A stretch of 64,000 bases of DNA, taken from contig CP138906.1 in the NCBI GenBank assembly GCA_033977085.1, positions 3,782,001 to 3,846,000 of the forward strand, written 5' to 3'. Numbering within the stretch: the stretch's first letter is position 1; each line of letters begins with the position of its first letter. Below, in pieces: positions 21,580-32,128 of this stretch. This DNA is from Apirhabdus apintestini (GTDB taxonomy: Bacteria; Pseudomonadota; Gammaproteobacteria; Enterobacterales; Enterobacteriaceae). A program made the translations under genes and the position numbers. Under the pieces are notes generated by a model that did not search any database, was not told where the DNA came from, and saw only the letters and a program-made list of their open reading frames with translations.

Positions 21580-23220
21580 GAAACTTTCTCCAGCATTTGT
21601 GAGTTGCTAGCGCCGGGAGGCACCAGAGGCCAAACGTTTTCAAGCGCATCAATCGAGACGTGAAGCAAATAGGGGCCGGGGCTGTTCAGCATGGTATTAA
21701 GCGCTGCATCAACCTGATCTTTGCGGGTAATACGCTGGCCCGGTATATCAAACGCGCTGGCCAGCGTGAGGAAGTCGGGATTATCAGAGAGGTTGGTTTC
21801 ACTGTAGCGCTCACTGAAAAAAGCTGCTGCCACTGGCGTACCATCCCCAGCCGCTGGTTGTCCAGCAGCACGATTTTCAACGGCAGGCGTCGACGTTTTA
21901 CCGTCCCTAACTCCTGGATGTTCATCATGAATGAGCCATCGCCGGAAACACAAATAACGATATCCTCTGGCCGCGCTACCTGAGCGCCAACGGCCGCAGG
22001 CAACCCAAACCCCATCGTGCCCAAACCGCTGGAGGTGATAAAGTTTTCCGGGCGACTAAATGACATGTGCTGCGCCGCCCACATTTGGTGCTGTCCGACA
22101 TCCGTTGTCACTACGCTATTAGCAGGTTTCTTTTCTGAAAGTTGCTTCAGTAATAATGGGGCATAGATAGCCTCGCCGGGATGGTCGTAACGCCAGGCGT
22201 GCTCAGCCTTCAGCGCGCGAATTTCAGCGCGCCATTCATCAATTGCCAGCGCCTGCTGCAAGGCTGGTAAGATGCGATTTATATCTCCCGGCAAAGCAAT
22301 GTGCGCCTGGCGCAGTTTATTCATTTCTGCAGGATCGATATCCAAATGAATGACGCGGGCATTTGGGGCAAAAGTGTTCAGCTTGCCGGTAACGCGATCG
22401 TCAAACCGCGCGCCGATAGCAAACAATAAATCACACTGTTGAACTGCCAGATTGCCTGCCCGGTTACCGTGCATCCCGAGCATTCCCAGGTAATGAGGGT
22501 CCTGAGCGTCTACGCATCCCAGCCCTTTCAGCGTACATACGGAGGGAATCTTCGTTGCCGCAATAAATTCGTGCAGCGCGGGGACGGCATGCGCCATCCC
22601 TACTCCACCGCCGATGTACAGCACGGGTTTTTAGAAGCAAAGAGCATTTCCCTTGCCTGGCGCATCGTCGGGAGCGGCAGGTCTGCGGCGTCTTTTACCG
22701 CGCTCAAAAACGGTTCTGGCTCCCCTTCTGTCAGTTGAATATCTTTGGGAATATCAATCAAAACCGGTCCAGGTCGGCCAGTTCCCGCAATCTCAAAGGC
22801 TTCTGCGATAATTTGCGGCAACTCGTCCAGCGACTGAACTAAAAAACTATGTTTGGTACAGGCCAGCGATAATCCCAATACATCAATTTCTTGAAAGGCA
22901 TCAGTGCCCATCAAGGGAGCGGCTACCTGGCCGGTGATAGCCACCACCGGTACGGAGTCCAGTAATGCATCTGCCAACCCGGTCAGTAGATTTGTCGCCC
23001 CCGGGCCGGAGGTCGCAATACATACTCCCGTACTTCCCGTTGCGCGCGCATAGCCAATTGCAGCCATTGCCGCGCCTTGCTCATGTCGGCACAGTAGATG
23101 TTCAACGCCGCCGTCATACAGTGCATCGTAGACCGGCATTATTGCTCCACCAGGATATCCAAATACTGTTTTAACACCCTGCGTTCGCAACGCATGAACT
23201 ACCCACTGTGCCCCATTCAT
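21576..23220 (-). CDS. ilvG: Acetolactate synthase II large subunit IlvG (frameshifted here)
   Basis: This thiamine-pyrophosphate enzyme makes acetolactate and acetohydroxybutyrate and resists valine. It starts MNGAQWVVHALRTQGVKTVFGYPGG and has CRHEQGAAMAAIGYARA, SGLGTMGFGLPAAVGAQ and the TPP motif SGDGSFMMNIQELGT. Breaks at about 22632 (an A run one short) and 21822 (a T run one short) fuse three frames into 548 residues. E. coli K-12 carries a genuine ilvG frameshift, but here the pattern matches the window-wide homopolymer errors, so I do not call a natural null allele. Confidence 0.93.
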
Positions 23221-23305
23221 AGTTATTTCTCCGATCGTCTGTTCGATAAACAGGATTTTGTGCTACTGCTCATTCTCTGCTCACCTCATCGCATAACACT
23301 GACCA

Positions 23306-23340
23306 ATAAAAAACCCCCGGACCTGGCGGTGCGGGGTTTT
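23306..23340 (-). terminator. ilvGMEDA attenuator terminator
   Basis: On the minus strand, CCCCGCACC-GCCA-GGTCCGGGG is followed by TTTTTTA, between the leader peptide gene and ilvG. This is the position and form of the attenuator of the ilvGMEDA leader. Its formation depends on ribosome progress through the Val/Leu/Ile codons upstream. Confidence 0.85.
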
Positions 23341-23359
23341 GTCGATTCTGGCTTGATAT

Positions 23360-23458
23360 TTAAGCCTTTCTTCTCCCAAATGCTGCCCCGCACGATGGTT
23401 TAATAATCACCACCACGCTAATCACGACAAGGCTGAGCACACTTAGAAGAGCTTTCAT
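23360..23458 (-). CDS. ilvL: ilvGMEDA leader peptide IlvL
   Basis: This 32-codon ORF is rich in regulatory codons: the core LSLVVISVVVII gives a run of Leu, Val and Ile, and the tail CGAAFGRRKA matches the E. coli leader tail CGAALGRGKA. It lies upstream of the attenuator hairpin and senses charged branched-chain tRNAs. Upstream, 23459-23804 is AT-rich and should hold the operon promoter and the divergent yifB promoter; I cannot place exact -10/-35 boxes. Confidence 0.9.
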   Translation of the reverse strand: MKALLSVLSLVVISVVVIIKPSCGAAFGRRKA

Positions 23459-23804
23459 TAACAATCCGTTCGTTTCATCTTTCGAAGTAATGTCTACAGA
23501 GGTAACACAGAGCATAAATTAATGACAAGCTTTTTTCGAGAGACTTAAATAACGTTTAAAGCGATGAAATATAATTCCCTTATTAATCATTAAGATAATT
23601 TAATATGAAAATATTTCATGGATGCCGCTGCCAGGTTTAAAAATATGAAAATCAGTTAACGCCTAATTTCTTCGAGTAAGCGTCTATTTGCTATGAAAAA
23701 TAAACAAATAAAGACTAAGTTCTGGATATCTCTTCACAATAAGAAAACCGCATAATTCCACAAGGAAATGAATTAGCCCATAGTTTCCTCATACGGGAGG
23801 AGTT

Positions 23805-25322
23805 ATGGCACTAGCAACTGTTTATACGCGAGCGGCTTTTGGTATTACTGCGCCACTAGTCACCGTTGAGGTACATATAAGCCCGGGTCTTCCGGGATTG
23901 ACGCTGGTAGGGCTACCAGAAACAACGGTGAGAGAGGCTCGGGATCGCGTTCGTAGTGCAATAATCAATAGTGGATACCAATTCCCCGCTCGTAAAATCA
24001 CCATCAATCTTGCACCCGCAGATTTGCCCAAAGAAGGAGGGCGGTACGATTTGCCCATCGCCCTGGGCCTGCTGGTTGCATCTGAGCAGCTTAACGGCGA
24101 TCGGCTAGGCAACTATGAGTTTATTGGTGAATTAGCGCTTACAGGCTCGCTAAGAGGGGTTTGTGGAGCAATCTCAAGCGTCATGGAGGCTCGAAAATCA
24201 AAGCGATTCGCCGTTATTGCCATAGACAACGCCGCTGGAAGCAGGCCTGGCAGGCGCAGAAGAAAGCTTTATTGCCGCGCACCTAACAGATGTATGCGCA
24301 TTTTTGGAAGGCAGGTCTGAGCTACAGTTTCCTCCCTTTCAATCATCTGAATATCAAAGTGCACCTCATGACCTCAATGAAATTATTGGGCAGCACCAGG
24401 GAAAAGGGCGCTGGAAATCGCCGCGACGGGAGGACATAACCTTATGTTCATTGGCCCTCCGGGCACGGGAAAAACAATGCTAGCTAGCCGCCTCAACGGG
24501 CTTTTACCACCATTAAGCAATCATGAAGCTCTTGAAAGTGCGGCTATTATGAGCCTTGTTAACCCCCAAAGATTACAGCAACTCTGGCGCCAGCGCCCTT
24601 TCAGAACCCCGCACCATAGCGCGTCTCTTACGGCAATGGTTGGCGGTGGAGCTATGCCATTGCCCGGTGAAATTTCACTGGCGCATAATGGTGTCCTGTT
24701 CCTGGACGAATTACCGCAATTTGAAAAGCGCGTTTTAGATGCGCTGCGCGAACCTATCGAGTCCGGAGAAATCACCATTTCTCGCACGCGCGCTAAAATT
24801 TGCTATCCCGCACGCTTCCAGCTTATTGCCGCAATGAATCCCAGCCCGACGGGGCATTACCAGGGAACCATAATCGTTGCACGCCGGAACAAACCTTACG
24901 TTATCTGGAACGGTTATCTGGCCCCTTCCTTGACCGATTCGATATGTCTTTAGAAATCCCTTTATTGCCCCGGGAATATTAAGCCAGCACCCTACTCCTG
25001 GAGAAAGTAGCGCGTTAGTCAAAACCCGCGTAGCTGATGGCTGGCAGCGGCAACAACAGCGCCAGGATAAACTAAATGCACGATTATCGAACCATGAAAT
25101 ATCGAAGTTTTGTAGCCTTCAAAAGAAGATGCACAATGGCTTGAAGAGGCGTTGTTACAGCTTGGGCTATCCGTACGCGCCTGGCAGCGATTATTAAAAG
25201 TAGCGCGAACTATCGCTGATATAGAAAAGGCAAAAGAAATTAAGCGAGAACATTTACAGGAAGCGCTGAGTTATCGGGCGATAGACAGACTACTTATTCA
25301 TTTAGGGAAAATGGTTTCATAA
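23805..25322 (+). CDS. yifB: Mg-chelatase-like AAA+ protein YifB/ComM (several frameshifts)
   Basis: This is the branch-migration helicase family that promotes recombination during natural transformation in relatives (ComM). The N-terminal domain reads AAFGITAPLVTVEVHISPGLPGL and GLPETTVREARDRVRSA; the AAA core has Walker A FIGPPGTGKTMLASRL, GEISLAHNGVLFLDELPQF and the sensor region. The C-terminal part reads EHLQEALSYRAIDRLL. At least five one-base breaks occur (about 24235, 24400, 24866, 24978, 25120), mostly A runs one short. Corrected length is close to the usual 506 residues. RBS GGGAGGAG precedes the ATG. Confidence 0.9.
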
Positions 25323-25590
25323 GCCATTTTCAAAAAAATCTCTTTAAAACCCTTTACTCATGCTTATCTCCACAAAGAAAAAATGAGAAGGATTGAATGC
25401 CCTGGCTTACGAAAGGGATTTTCTGTTTGTTCAATCGCAGGTCACCTATATCTCATACTTGAAATTCGCAGGGCTAATTAGATCTAAACAAAACCGGCTA
25501 TGCCTTTGCTATTCTATCCACGCTAAATCAGCCCGGATGTTTCGAATCAAACGCTGAGTAAAAAATGGATTCCACCTGTAGCCGAGGTTA

Positions 25591-25613
25591 CTGTCGGGGA
25601 TGATCCCCGACAG
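25591..25613. repeat. Near-perfect 23-bp palindrome between yifB and maoP
   Basis: CTGTCGGGGAT and ATCCCCGACAG are exact 11-bp inverted arms around one central G. There is no T tract on either side, so it is not a canonical terminator. The rest of the 25323-25701 gap shows no gene. A shorter related dyad, TCGGGAATATCCCGA, occurs at 28861-28875, and TACTGTCGGGAT recurs at 38523-38534, so this may be a dispersed REP-like or protein-binding motif. Confidence 0.6.
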
Positions 25614-25701
25614 ATTATGCTGATATGCGAGTACCCACCTGAATATCATTAGTGTGTACTGGCAGTGTATTCAGGCCCAGACCACTGCCTCTTTTGAAAC
25701 A

Positions 25702-26040
25702 TCAATCATCGGTATCAGTATAGTCTTCTGCGCCATCCATTTGCGGTTTGCCGCCTGACAGCGTGTGAAAACGTCTGGGTCGTTTGATACGAGCCATGTA
25801 TTTAGACCATACGCGTTCAGCTTCTGTTGCTGGTTCACGCTGCCCGCGGCAAACCTCTACAAACTGCTGCTCTTCTGCAGTTGCTGGGTTACGTTTACCA
25901 AGATCCAGTTCATTAAAAGCGTATCCATAACGCTCCAGAACCTGCGCCTCTTTAATCGTAAAATCACCGTGGCGCGAAAACCCACGCGGATAATGTTTAG
26001 TGTCGAAAAACCGATTAGATGTCGTAAAGCTTTCCGCCAT
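25702..26040 (-). CDS. maoP: Macrodomain Ori organisation protein MaoP (YifE)
   Basis: With the cis site maoS, MaoP constrains DNA mobility in the E. coli Ori macrodomain. The intact 112-residue frame reads FTTSNRFFDTKHYPRGFSRHG and FTIKEAQVLERYGYAFNEL, both highly conserved. It is divergent from hdfR as in E. coli. I did not identify a maoS sequence in the 120-bp spacer. Confidence 0.92.
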   Translation of the reverse strand: MAESFTTSNRFFDTKHYPRGFSRHGDFTIKEAQVLERYGYAFNELDLGKRNPATAEEQQFVEVCRGQREPATEAERVWSKYMARIKRPRRFHTLSGGKPQMDGAEDYTDTDD

Positions 26041-26160
26041 CTTATACGCTCCTAATTCTTCTTGGCCGAGCTATTTATGGCGCGGAGTATTAGTTACGCT
26101 TGACAGAGTGTAAAACAAAACATTTAAATCATAACGACAAAAAAATTTCAGGAGCTTGCA

Positions 26161-26385
26161 GTGGATACAGAATTACTTAAAACTTTCCTTGAAGTCAGCC
26201 GAACCCGACACTTTGGCCGGGCAGCTGAGGCCCTGTATCTTACTCAATTCGCGGTTAGCTTCCGTATTCGCCAGCTTGAAACCCAGCTCGGCGTTAATTT
26301 ATTCACACGCCATAGAAATAATATTCGACTTACCCCTGCAGGAGAACGCTTACTACCGTATGCAGAAAATCTGATGAGCACTTGG
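26161..26385 (+). pseudogene. hdfR: LysR-type regulator HdfR, truncated by IS after 75 codons
   Basis: HdfR is an H-NS-regulated LysR regulator that represses flhDC in E. coli. Only the N-terminal 75 codons remain: GTG start after AGGAG, then DTELLKTFLEVSRTRHFGRAAEALYLTQ and the linker RIRQLETQLGVNLFTRHRNN. The helix-turn-helix reads LTQFAVSFRIR where E. coli has LTQSAVSFRIR. At TGG (26383-26385) the IS end TGTCAACAACGGG begins; the frame runs on 41 codons into IS DNA. The effector domain is absent from this window, so normal function is lost. Confidence 0.93.
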
Positions 26386-26453
26386 TGTCAACAACGGGTA
26401 AAAAGTGATCCACTTACCGTCACCACCAACGGTCTAATATTGATCCACCTTGC

Positions 26454-27235
26454 TTACTCAGGATTAGCTTCCGCTATAACCCCGGCTTTTCGTTTCTGCT
26501 TCAGTCGATAGCTCTCTCCTTTTATCTGGACTACGTGTGAGTGATGTAAGATCCGGTCCAGCATTGCCGATGTCAGGGCTGCATCACCCGCGAACGTCTG
26601 GTCCCACTGCCCGAACGGCAGGTTAGAGGTCAGGATCATCGCGCTCTTTTCGTAACGTTTGGCAATGACCTGGAAGAACAGCTTTGCCTCTTCCTGGCTG
26701 AACGGCAGATAGCCTATTTCGTCGATGATGAGCAGTTTGGGGGCCATGACACCGCGATTGAGTGTCGTTTTGTAACGCCCCTGACGCTGGGAAGTCGACA
26801 GCTGTAACAGCAGGTCCGCTGCTGTTGTGAAGCGAACCTTGATGCCCGCCCGTACTGCCTCGTAGCCCATGGCTATCGCCAGATGTGTTTTCCCCACGCC
26901 CGAGGGGCCCAGCAACACGATGTTTTCGTTACGTTCGATGAAGCTCAGGGAACGCAGCGACTGGATTTGCTTCTGAGGTGCGCCGGTGGCGAAGGTGAAG
27001 TCGTATTCCTCGAACGTCTTCACCGCCGGGAAGGCTGCCATCCGCGTGTACATCGCCTGTTTACGCTGATGCCGGGCCAGTTTCTCCTCATGTAGCAGGT
27101 GCTCCGGGAAGTCCATATAGCTCCATTCCTGATCCACTGCCTGTTGCGACAGTGCCGGCGCCGCGCCGATAAGGCTGTCCAGCTGGGCTGTTCAGCAAGC
27201 ACCATCAGCCGTTGATGTTGTAGTTCGACCATCAT
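26454..27235 (-). CDS. istB: IstB, IS21-family transposition helper ATPase (copy 1)
   Basis: This AAA+ ATPase assists the IstA transposase. The main frame begins at DQEWSYMDFPEHLLHEEKLA, has Walker A LLGPSGVGKTHLAIAMGYEA and Walker B KLLIIDEIGYLPF, and ends RKAGVIAEANPE. The natural start is the ATG pair at 27235-27230 (MMVELQHQRLMVLAEQ). The two parts are separated by one missing base at about 27185, a site that is identical in both IS copies, so the break could be genuine or a reproducible error. Confidence 0.88.
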
Positions 27236-27236
27236 G

Positions 27237-28256
<1,020 letters not shown>

Positions 28257-28342
28257 AAGCTCCCCTGTATTCAGAGGAGCAGATTAACCCCTGGATCAGT
28301 TTTCAACCGCTGGGGTGGATCAGTTTTGCACCGTTGGTAACA

Positions 28343-28833
28343 TCTGGATCTAATGCTTCCTGAGGAACGATAATATTTAGTGTTCCGGTAGAAGGGTCCG
28401 GTTCCAGCGTAAACTGGGGCCATACCTACCGAAGGTCAAAACATACATCCGCCGCTTTACCCTCTTTCGGTACGCCTGGCGGTACCTTTAAACCCGCACG
28501 GCGCAGCAGACCGGCGTCGGGACAAAGCTGCCCCTCGTGATTGAAAAGCGCGCTGTATTTCCCGCGCTTTGCTCCATTGACTGAAAGCATCACCATATTT
28601 TTACCGGCGAGAAAAGTTGCGCCCAGACGAAATTGTTTGGCCAGTTCAGGATCAATGCCCTGCGCCCGCAGCGCCGCCTCGTCAAAAATCACCTCTTCCG
28701 CCCCTGCGGCAGATAATGAAATAGCGTTACAGAGTACGGCAATCGCTGTCATCGTAGTGGCGATACGTCGTTTAGAACGAGAGCGTGAGCGCTTGCCGAG
28801 CTTTGTGGCTTGAGTAGGTAACATTAAAGACAC
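28343..28833 (-). pseudogene. Fimbrial outer-membrane usher, N-terminal fragment
   Basis: The fragment has a long basic, hydrophobic leader (RRIATTMTAIAVLCNAISLS) followed by an N-terminal usher-like domain: EEVIFDEAALRAQGIDPELA, GKNMVMLSVNG, LFNHEGQLCPDAGLL and ADVCFDLR. An in-frame TAG follows (28426-28428), where the reading continues cleanly as VWPQFTLEPDPSTGTLNIIV up to the IS border. So there is an amber codon (CAG to TAG) and truncation by the IS at codon about 163 of roughly 800. The chaperone gene lies upstream. The usher subfamily is not clear. Confidence 0.7.
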
Positions 28834-29110
28834 GCCGATCTCCCGAGAACATCAGTACTGTCGGGAATATCCCGAATAATAAGCGATAACGCAGAATGTC
28901 ATTCCGAAAGAGAGTCGGGGAAATGCCGGGATAAACGCACACAATAATAATTTTCTCGTAATGCGCTCAATCTGAAAGAAATAAGAGAAAAATGTTTCAT
29001 ATGACAATCCTTTGCTATTAGGACAAACATCCCTTGCCTCCGATCGAATCAGGTTTATGCGCCGCGCTATTCCATTGCTGCGAATAAACCGCGAGGCTGT
29101 GATTATTTAT

Positions 29111-29817
29111 TTAGCGGAGCATCCCGGTATCTACTGAAAAACCCCATGTTGTTGCGGGAGAGATACGCACCTGAGTTGCACCTGAAACACTTTTATTTCC
29201 CTGCTTAGTCAGCGTTAAATGCTCACCGGGCAGAACATACGATTGGGCCAGGATCCAGTGGGTATTATCCGGCAGCGTTTGCACTGACTGCGCCAGACGA
29301 ACTACATAAGGCGACGAATTAGTTACGGTCATCGTGTCACCTTTTAATTCCCACTTTAAGCGTTTCCGAGGAGCCTCATCGCGCGCCAGGCCTGCTGGAC
29401 GAATAATCACGGGTAAATTTTGGCTGATGCTCATTCGCACCTGATTTTTATCTTTATTTTGCGGCGGTACACCGTTGAAGGTTACGCGACGCAGCCGTTC
29501 AGTTTTAAGCGGAGTTTTAGACGCCAGAATGAAGCGGACCTTTTGCGTTTTTCCGCCATCAACGCGAATCGCCGGCGGTGTTACCAATAATAATTTTTCA
29601 GTATCGCCAGGAAGATCCTTAATACTGGTAACCAGCAGCAGCGGCTGGGGATCGGTATTCGTGATATTCATAGACGCTTCGCCTTCCGACGCTTCTACAA
29701 TTACTACAGATGTTTCTGGCACCATTCCGGACGCACTAACACCCGCAGAAAAAGAGAAAGTGAAGACAGACATACCCCGCCTAACAGGGAATAAGAAAAT
29801 TTCTTTATAGATAACAT
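29111..29817 (-). CDS. Periplasmic fimbrial chaperone (PapD/FimC family)
   Basis: This periplasmic chaperone delivers pilus subunits to the usher. The two-Ig-domain family pattern is visible: MNITNTDPQPLLLVTSIKDL, the subunit-anchoring region VTPPAIRVDGGKTQKVRFIL, and the C-terminal NSSPYVVRLAQ and LPGEHL. In the published frame the N-terminus lacks a signal peptide. Restoring one T in a run near 29755 gives MLSIKKFSYSLLGG and LSSLSLFSAGVSASG, a good signal peptide, from an ATG at 29817, so I choose that start. It lies between the LuxR-type gene and the broken usher. Confidence 0.82.
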
Positions 29818-29833
29818 AGTTAGTACCCAAACT

Positions 29834-30544
29834 TTATACTTGAGGGAAATCGGCACAAAACAAAGCGAATCTCAGCCATTTATTAGGATTTACTCGCCCG
29901 CGGCTGTGTGTAACATCGCCCGGAACCGAAGATAAATTGAATCCTAATAGCCATGATTTCATTACCAGTTCTTGGGTACTTTTAACGTTAAAGTTCTTCA
30001 TTGCCACGCGTTTATAATTGCTAACCACTTTCACACTAACATGGTTAATTTTTGCAATTTCACGTGGAGAAAAACCCGCCAGTAACAATCCTAAAGTGCC
30101 TTTAACTGATAATGGTAAATTACGCTTACGTATTTGGTGGACAGAAGAACTATAATCGTCCTTCCCGGAATAGAGTTCCTCAATGACAAGCCGAAGCTTT
30201 TCCTTAATTACCGTGACGGGTAAAGAGGCATTGATAATAAAGTTTTGATTAAACCCCGGTACATCAGAGAAAATACGCTGGTGTACATCTGAACCGAAAA
30301 TCACGCAGGGCTTATATACTGAGCGATTTTGGATAAAAAGAGCAATATCGACAAGCGTGTTACCGGTAAATACCCATATATCAGGAAACAGATCTGTTTC
30401 TCTTTCCTGGCATGAAAATTCCTGCATAATCTCATTAAATACTTCAGTAACGCCGATTGCAAACAGCGCATCTTCACCAAAAATATTTAAAGAATTTGAT
30501 ATATTGGTTGCGTATTCCATTACAATTCCCCTGTATTTCAGCAT
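29834..30544 (-). CDS. LuxR-family transcriptional regulator of the fimbrial locus
   Basis: The frame has 236 residues. The C-terminal third is a GerE/LuxR-type helix-turn-helix: LGLLLAGFSPREIAKINHVS, VKVVSNYKRVAMKNFNVKST. The N-terminal part (about residues 15-140) has no phospho-acceptor pattern that I recognise, so the signal is unknown. Genes of this kind often sit next to chaperone-usher operons and control them. A more probable start is MEYATNISNSLNIFGED (30520), eight codons in. It is preceded by a long AT-rich non-coding tract. Confidence 0.75.
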   Translation of the reverse strand: MLKYRGIVMEYATNISNSLNIFGEDALFAIGVTEVFNEIMQEFSCQERETDLFPDIWVFTGNTLVDIALFIQNRSVYKPCVIFGSDVHQRIFSDVPGFNQNFIINASLPVTVIKEKLRLVIEELYSGKDDYSSSVHQIRKRNLPLSVKGTLGLLLAGFSPREIAKINHVSVKVVSNYKRVAMKNFNVKSTQELVMKSWLLGFNLSSVPGDVTHSRGRVNPNKWLRFALFCADFPQV

Positions 30545-32084
30545 GCTCCATCTCTATGCTTCAGATAGATAATCTTATAGAAATAACAGCTTAGTTTTTA
30601 AAATTAATAATTCATTCCAGGATTAATTAAATACACTTCAAGTAATTAGTATAATTAAGAATCAATTAATTAGAACATAGTAGAATAAGAGGATATCAAT
30701 ACGATTACTGGTATTTGACATACATATTCCTTAATACACAACCAGATATCCCTGTTTGCGAATGTCCTAATTCTTAATCACTTTCCTAATTCTTAAAAGA
30801 TGTTTTTACCGTTTAAACGCGCCTTGCGCAATAGTTAAAATCTATCATTGGTTTGTATTCTATCGATGTTACCGATCTGTTTCACACGTTTAAGCATGTT
30901 AAGATCTATAACAATCCTTTCTTATCGCCGTTTCTCTATAAAAAACAAGTCATCTTTACTTAACGTAGACAAAACGCAGATAGAACCCTGTTGATGCAGT
31001 GAAGCAAGGCAAAAGAATTAATCGCACGGCGCCGGAAATTTTGGTTTATCAAAAATGGCGACTAAAAAAGATATTCCCTTGCATATGGATTATTCCTATA
31101 TAAATTACATCTTAGGATTTTTCACACAACCACACACCATATAAATTAAAATGTAACACCCATCCTTTTACAAAACGAAAATTCCTACTTAATTTAACCA
31201 GTAAATACTTAGACAGTTTCTTAGATAAGTTCATTGTCACCGCGATTGCTTGTGAACATCGTGTAAACTAAGATTTTTCCCTCAATTTGTTCTGGCTCGC
31301 TGAAAAGTCTACGCCGCCAAAAGATGTTTCTTATTTCGACATACAATTCGGCTTTAAATGAGATAAATCCATCCTCTATCGTTTTAGGCGGCCTTACAGT
31401 AAAACCACAAAGCTAAAAAGGATAAGGCCCAAGTAATTGCTTATCTTCATTGACACTTTTTTACAGCAAATCCGTTACGCCAACTGCTTTTTAACGATTT
31501 TTATACACACAAACACATTACATCTGTCTATTTTATAACCTGATATAGCTTATGTTATGAGTAATATTACGATGTTTATAAGAATCACCAGGGAACTTTT
31601 TCAGTTAAAAACCAGATTATTCATCACATCTTTGACTCAAAAAATAGCACAAAATGACAAATCAAACGGGGTTAATCCTAGCTCATCAACCGTCATGACT
31701 CTGATTTTTCCGTATCAGACGAAGCCTGTAAGATACACGGTGAGGTCTCAGGAAGCCCGCACCCTAAGAAAAAATGAGCGCAGATAAGGATAAAAAAGGT
31801 CGCCAAACCTATAAAAAGATATATGGTGCGGTCTATGTTAGACACATGCATAAATCACAAAGATATGCATGCAAGTAAAATGAAGGGAAATAATGAAAAT
31901 CGAGCGTTATTTTTCTCTTTTTACTCTATGCCACAGGCGGGCAGGGATGGTGCTTAGTACAAAAAACAGTCATGAAACGATAAATATATCGCTCCGCCGG
32001 TCACACCTCTTAGCGGCCGCCCGCTACGGTAAGTGAATTAACTAACCCTGCCCAGACACATCCAGCAAATCTGTAGTGCCCTTT
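30545..32084. other. AT-rich non-coding tract upstream of the LuxR-type gene
   Basis: About 1.5 kb has no convincing gene on either strand. The largest ORF (31557-31787, plus) has no family look and no ribosome binding site. The DNA is clearly more AT-rich than its flanks, with many A/T runs. CCTAATTCTTAA is repeated directly at 30766-30777 and 30785-30796, with a partial inverted copy (ATTAAGAATCAATT) near 30655. Such tracts upstream of fimbrial regulators are often H-NS targets; that role is inference. Confidence 0.5.
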
Positions 32085-32113
32085 TATCACCCCGGGCTGG
32101 CTCCGGGGTGATA
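32085..32113. terminator. Strong hairpin downstream of fdhF
   Basis: TATCACCCCGG and CCGGGGTGATA are exact 11-bp arms around a 7-base loop, 15 bp past the fdhF stop codon. On the fdhF (minus) strand the hairpin is followed by AAAAGG, not a T tract, so it may protect the 3' end and not terminate on its own. Confidence 0.5.
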
Positions 32114-32128
32114 ATCGTCAAAGCCTGA

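Noticed and set aside
21576..23220. Natural ilvG null allele like that of E. coli K-12
   Set aside because: The breaks are homopolymers one base short, identical in kind to those in essential rho, so they are probably sequencing errors.
31557..31787. 76-codon plus-strand ORF in the AT-rich tract
   Set aside because: No ribosome binding site, a low-complexity composition and no similarity that I can see.
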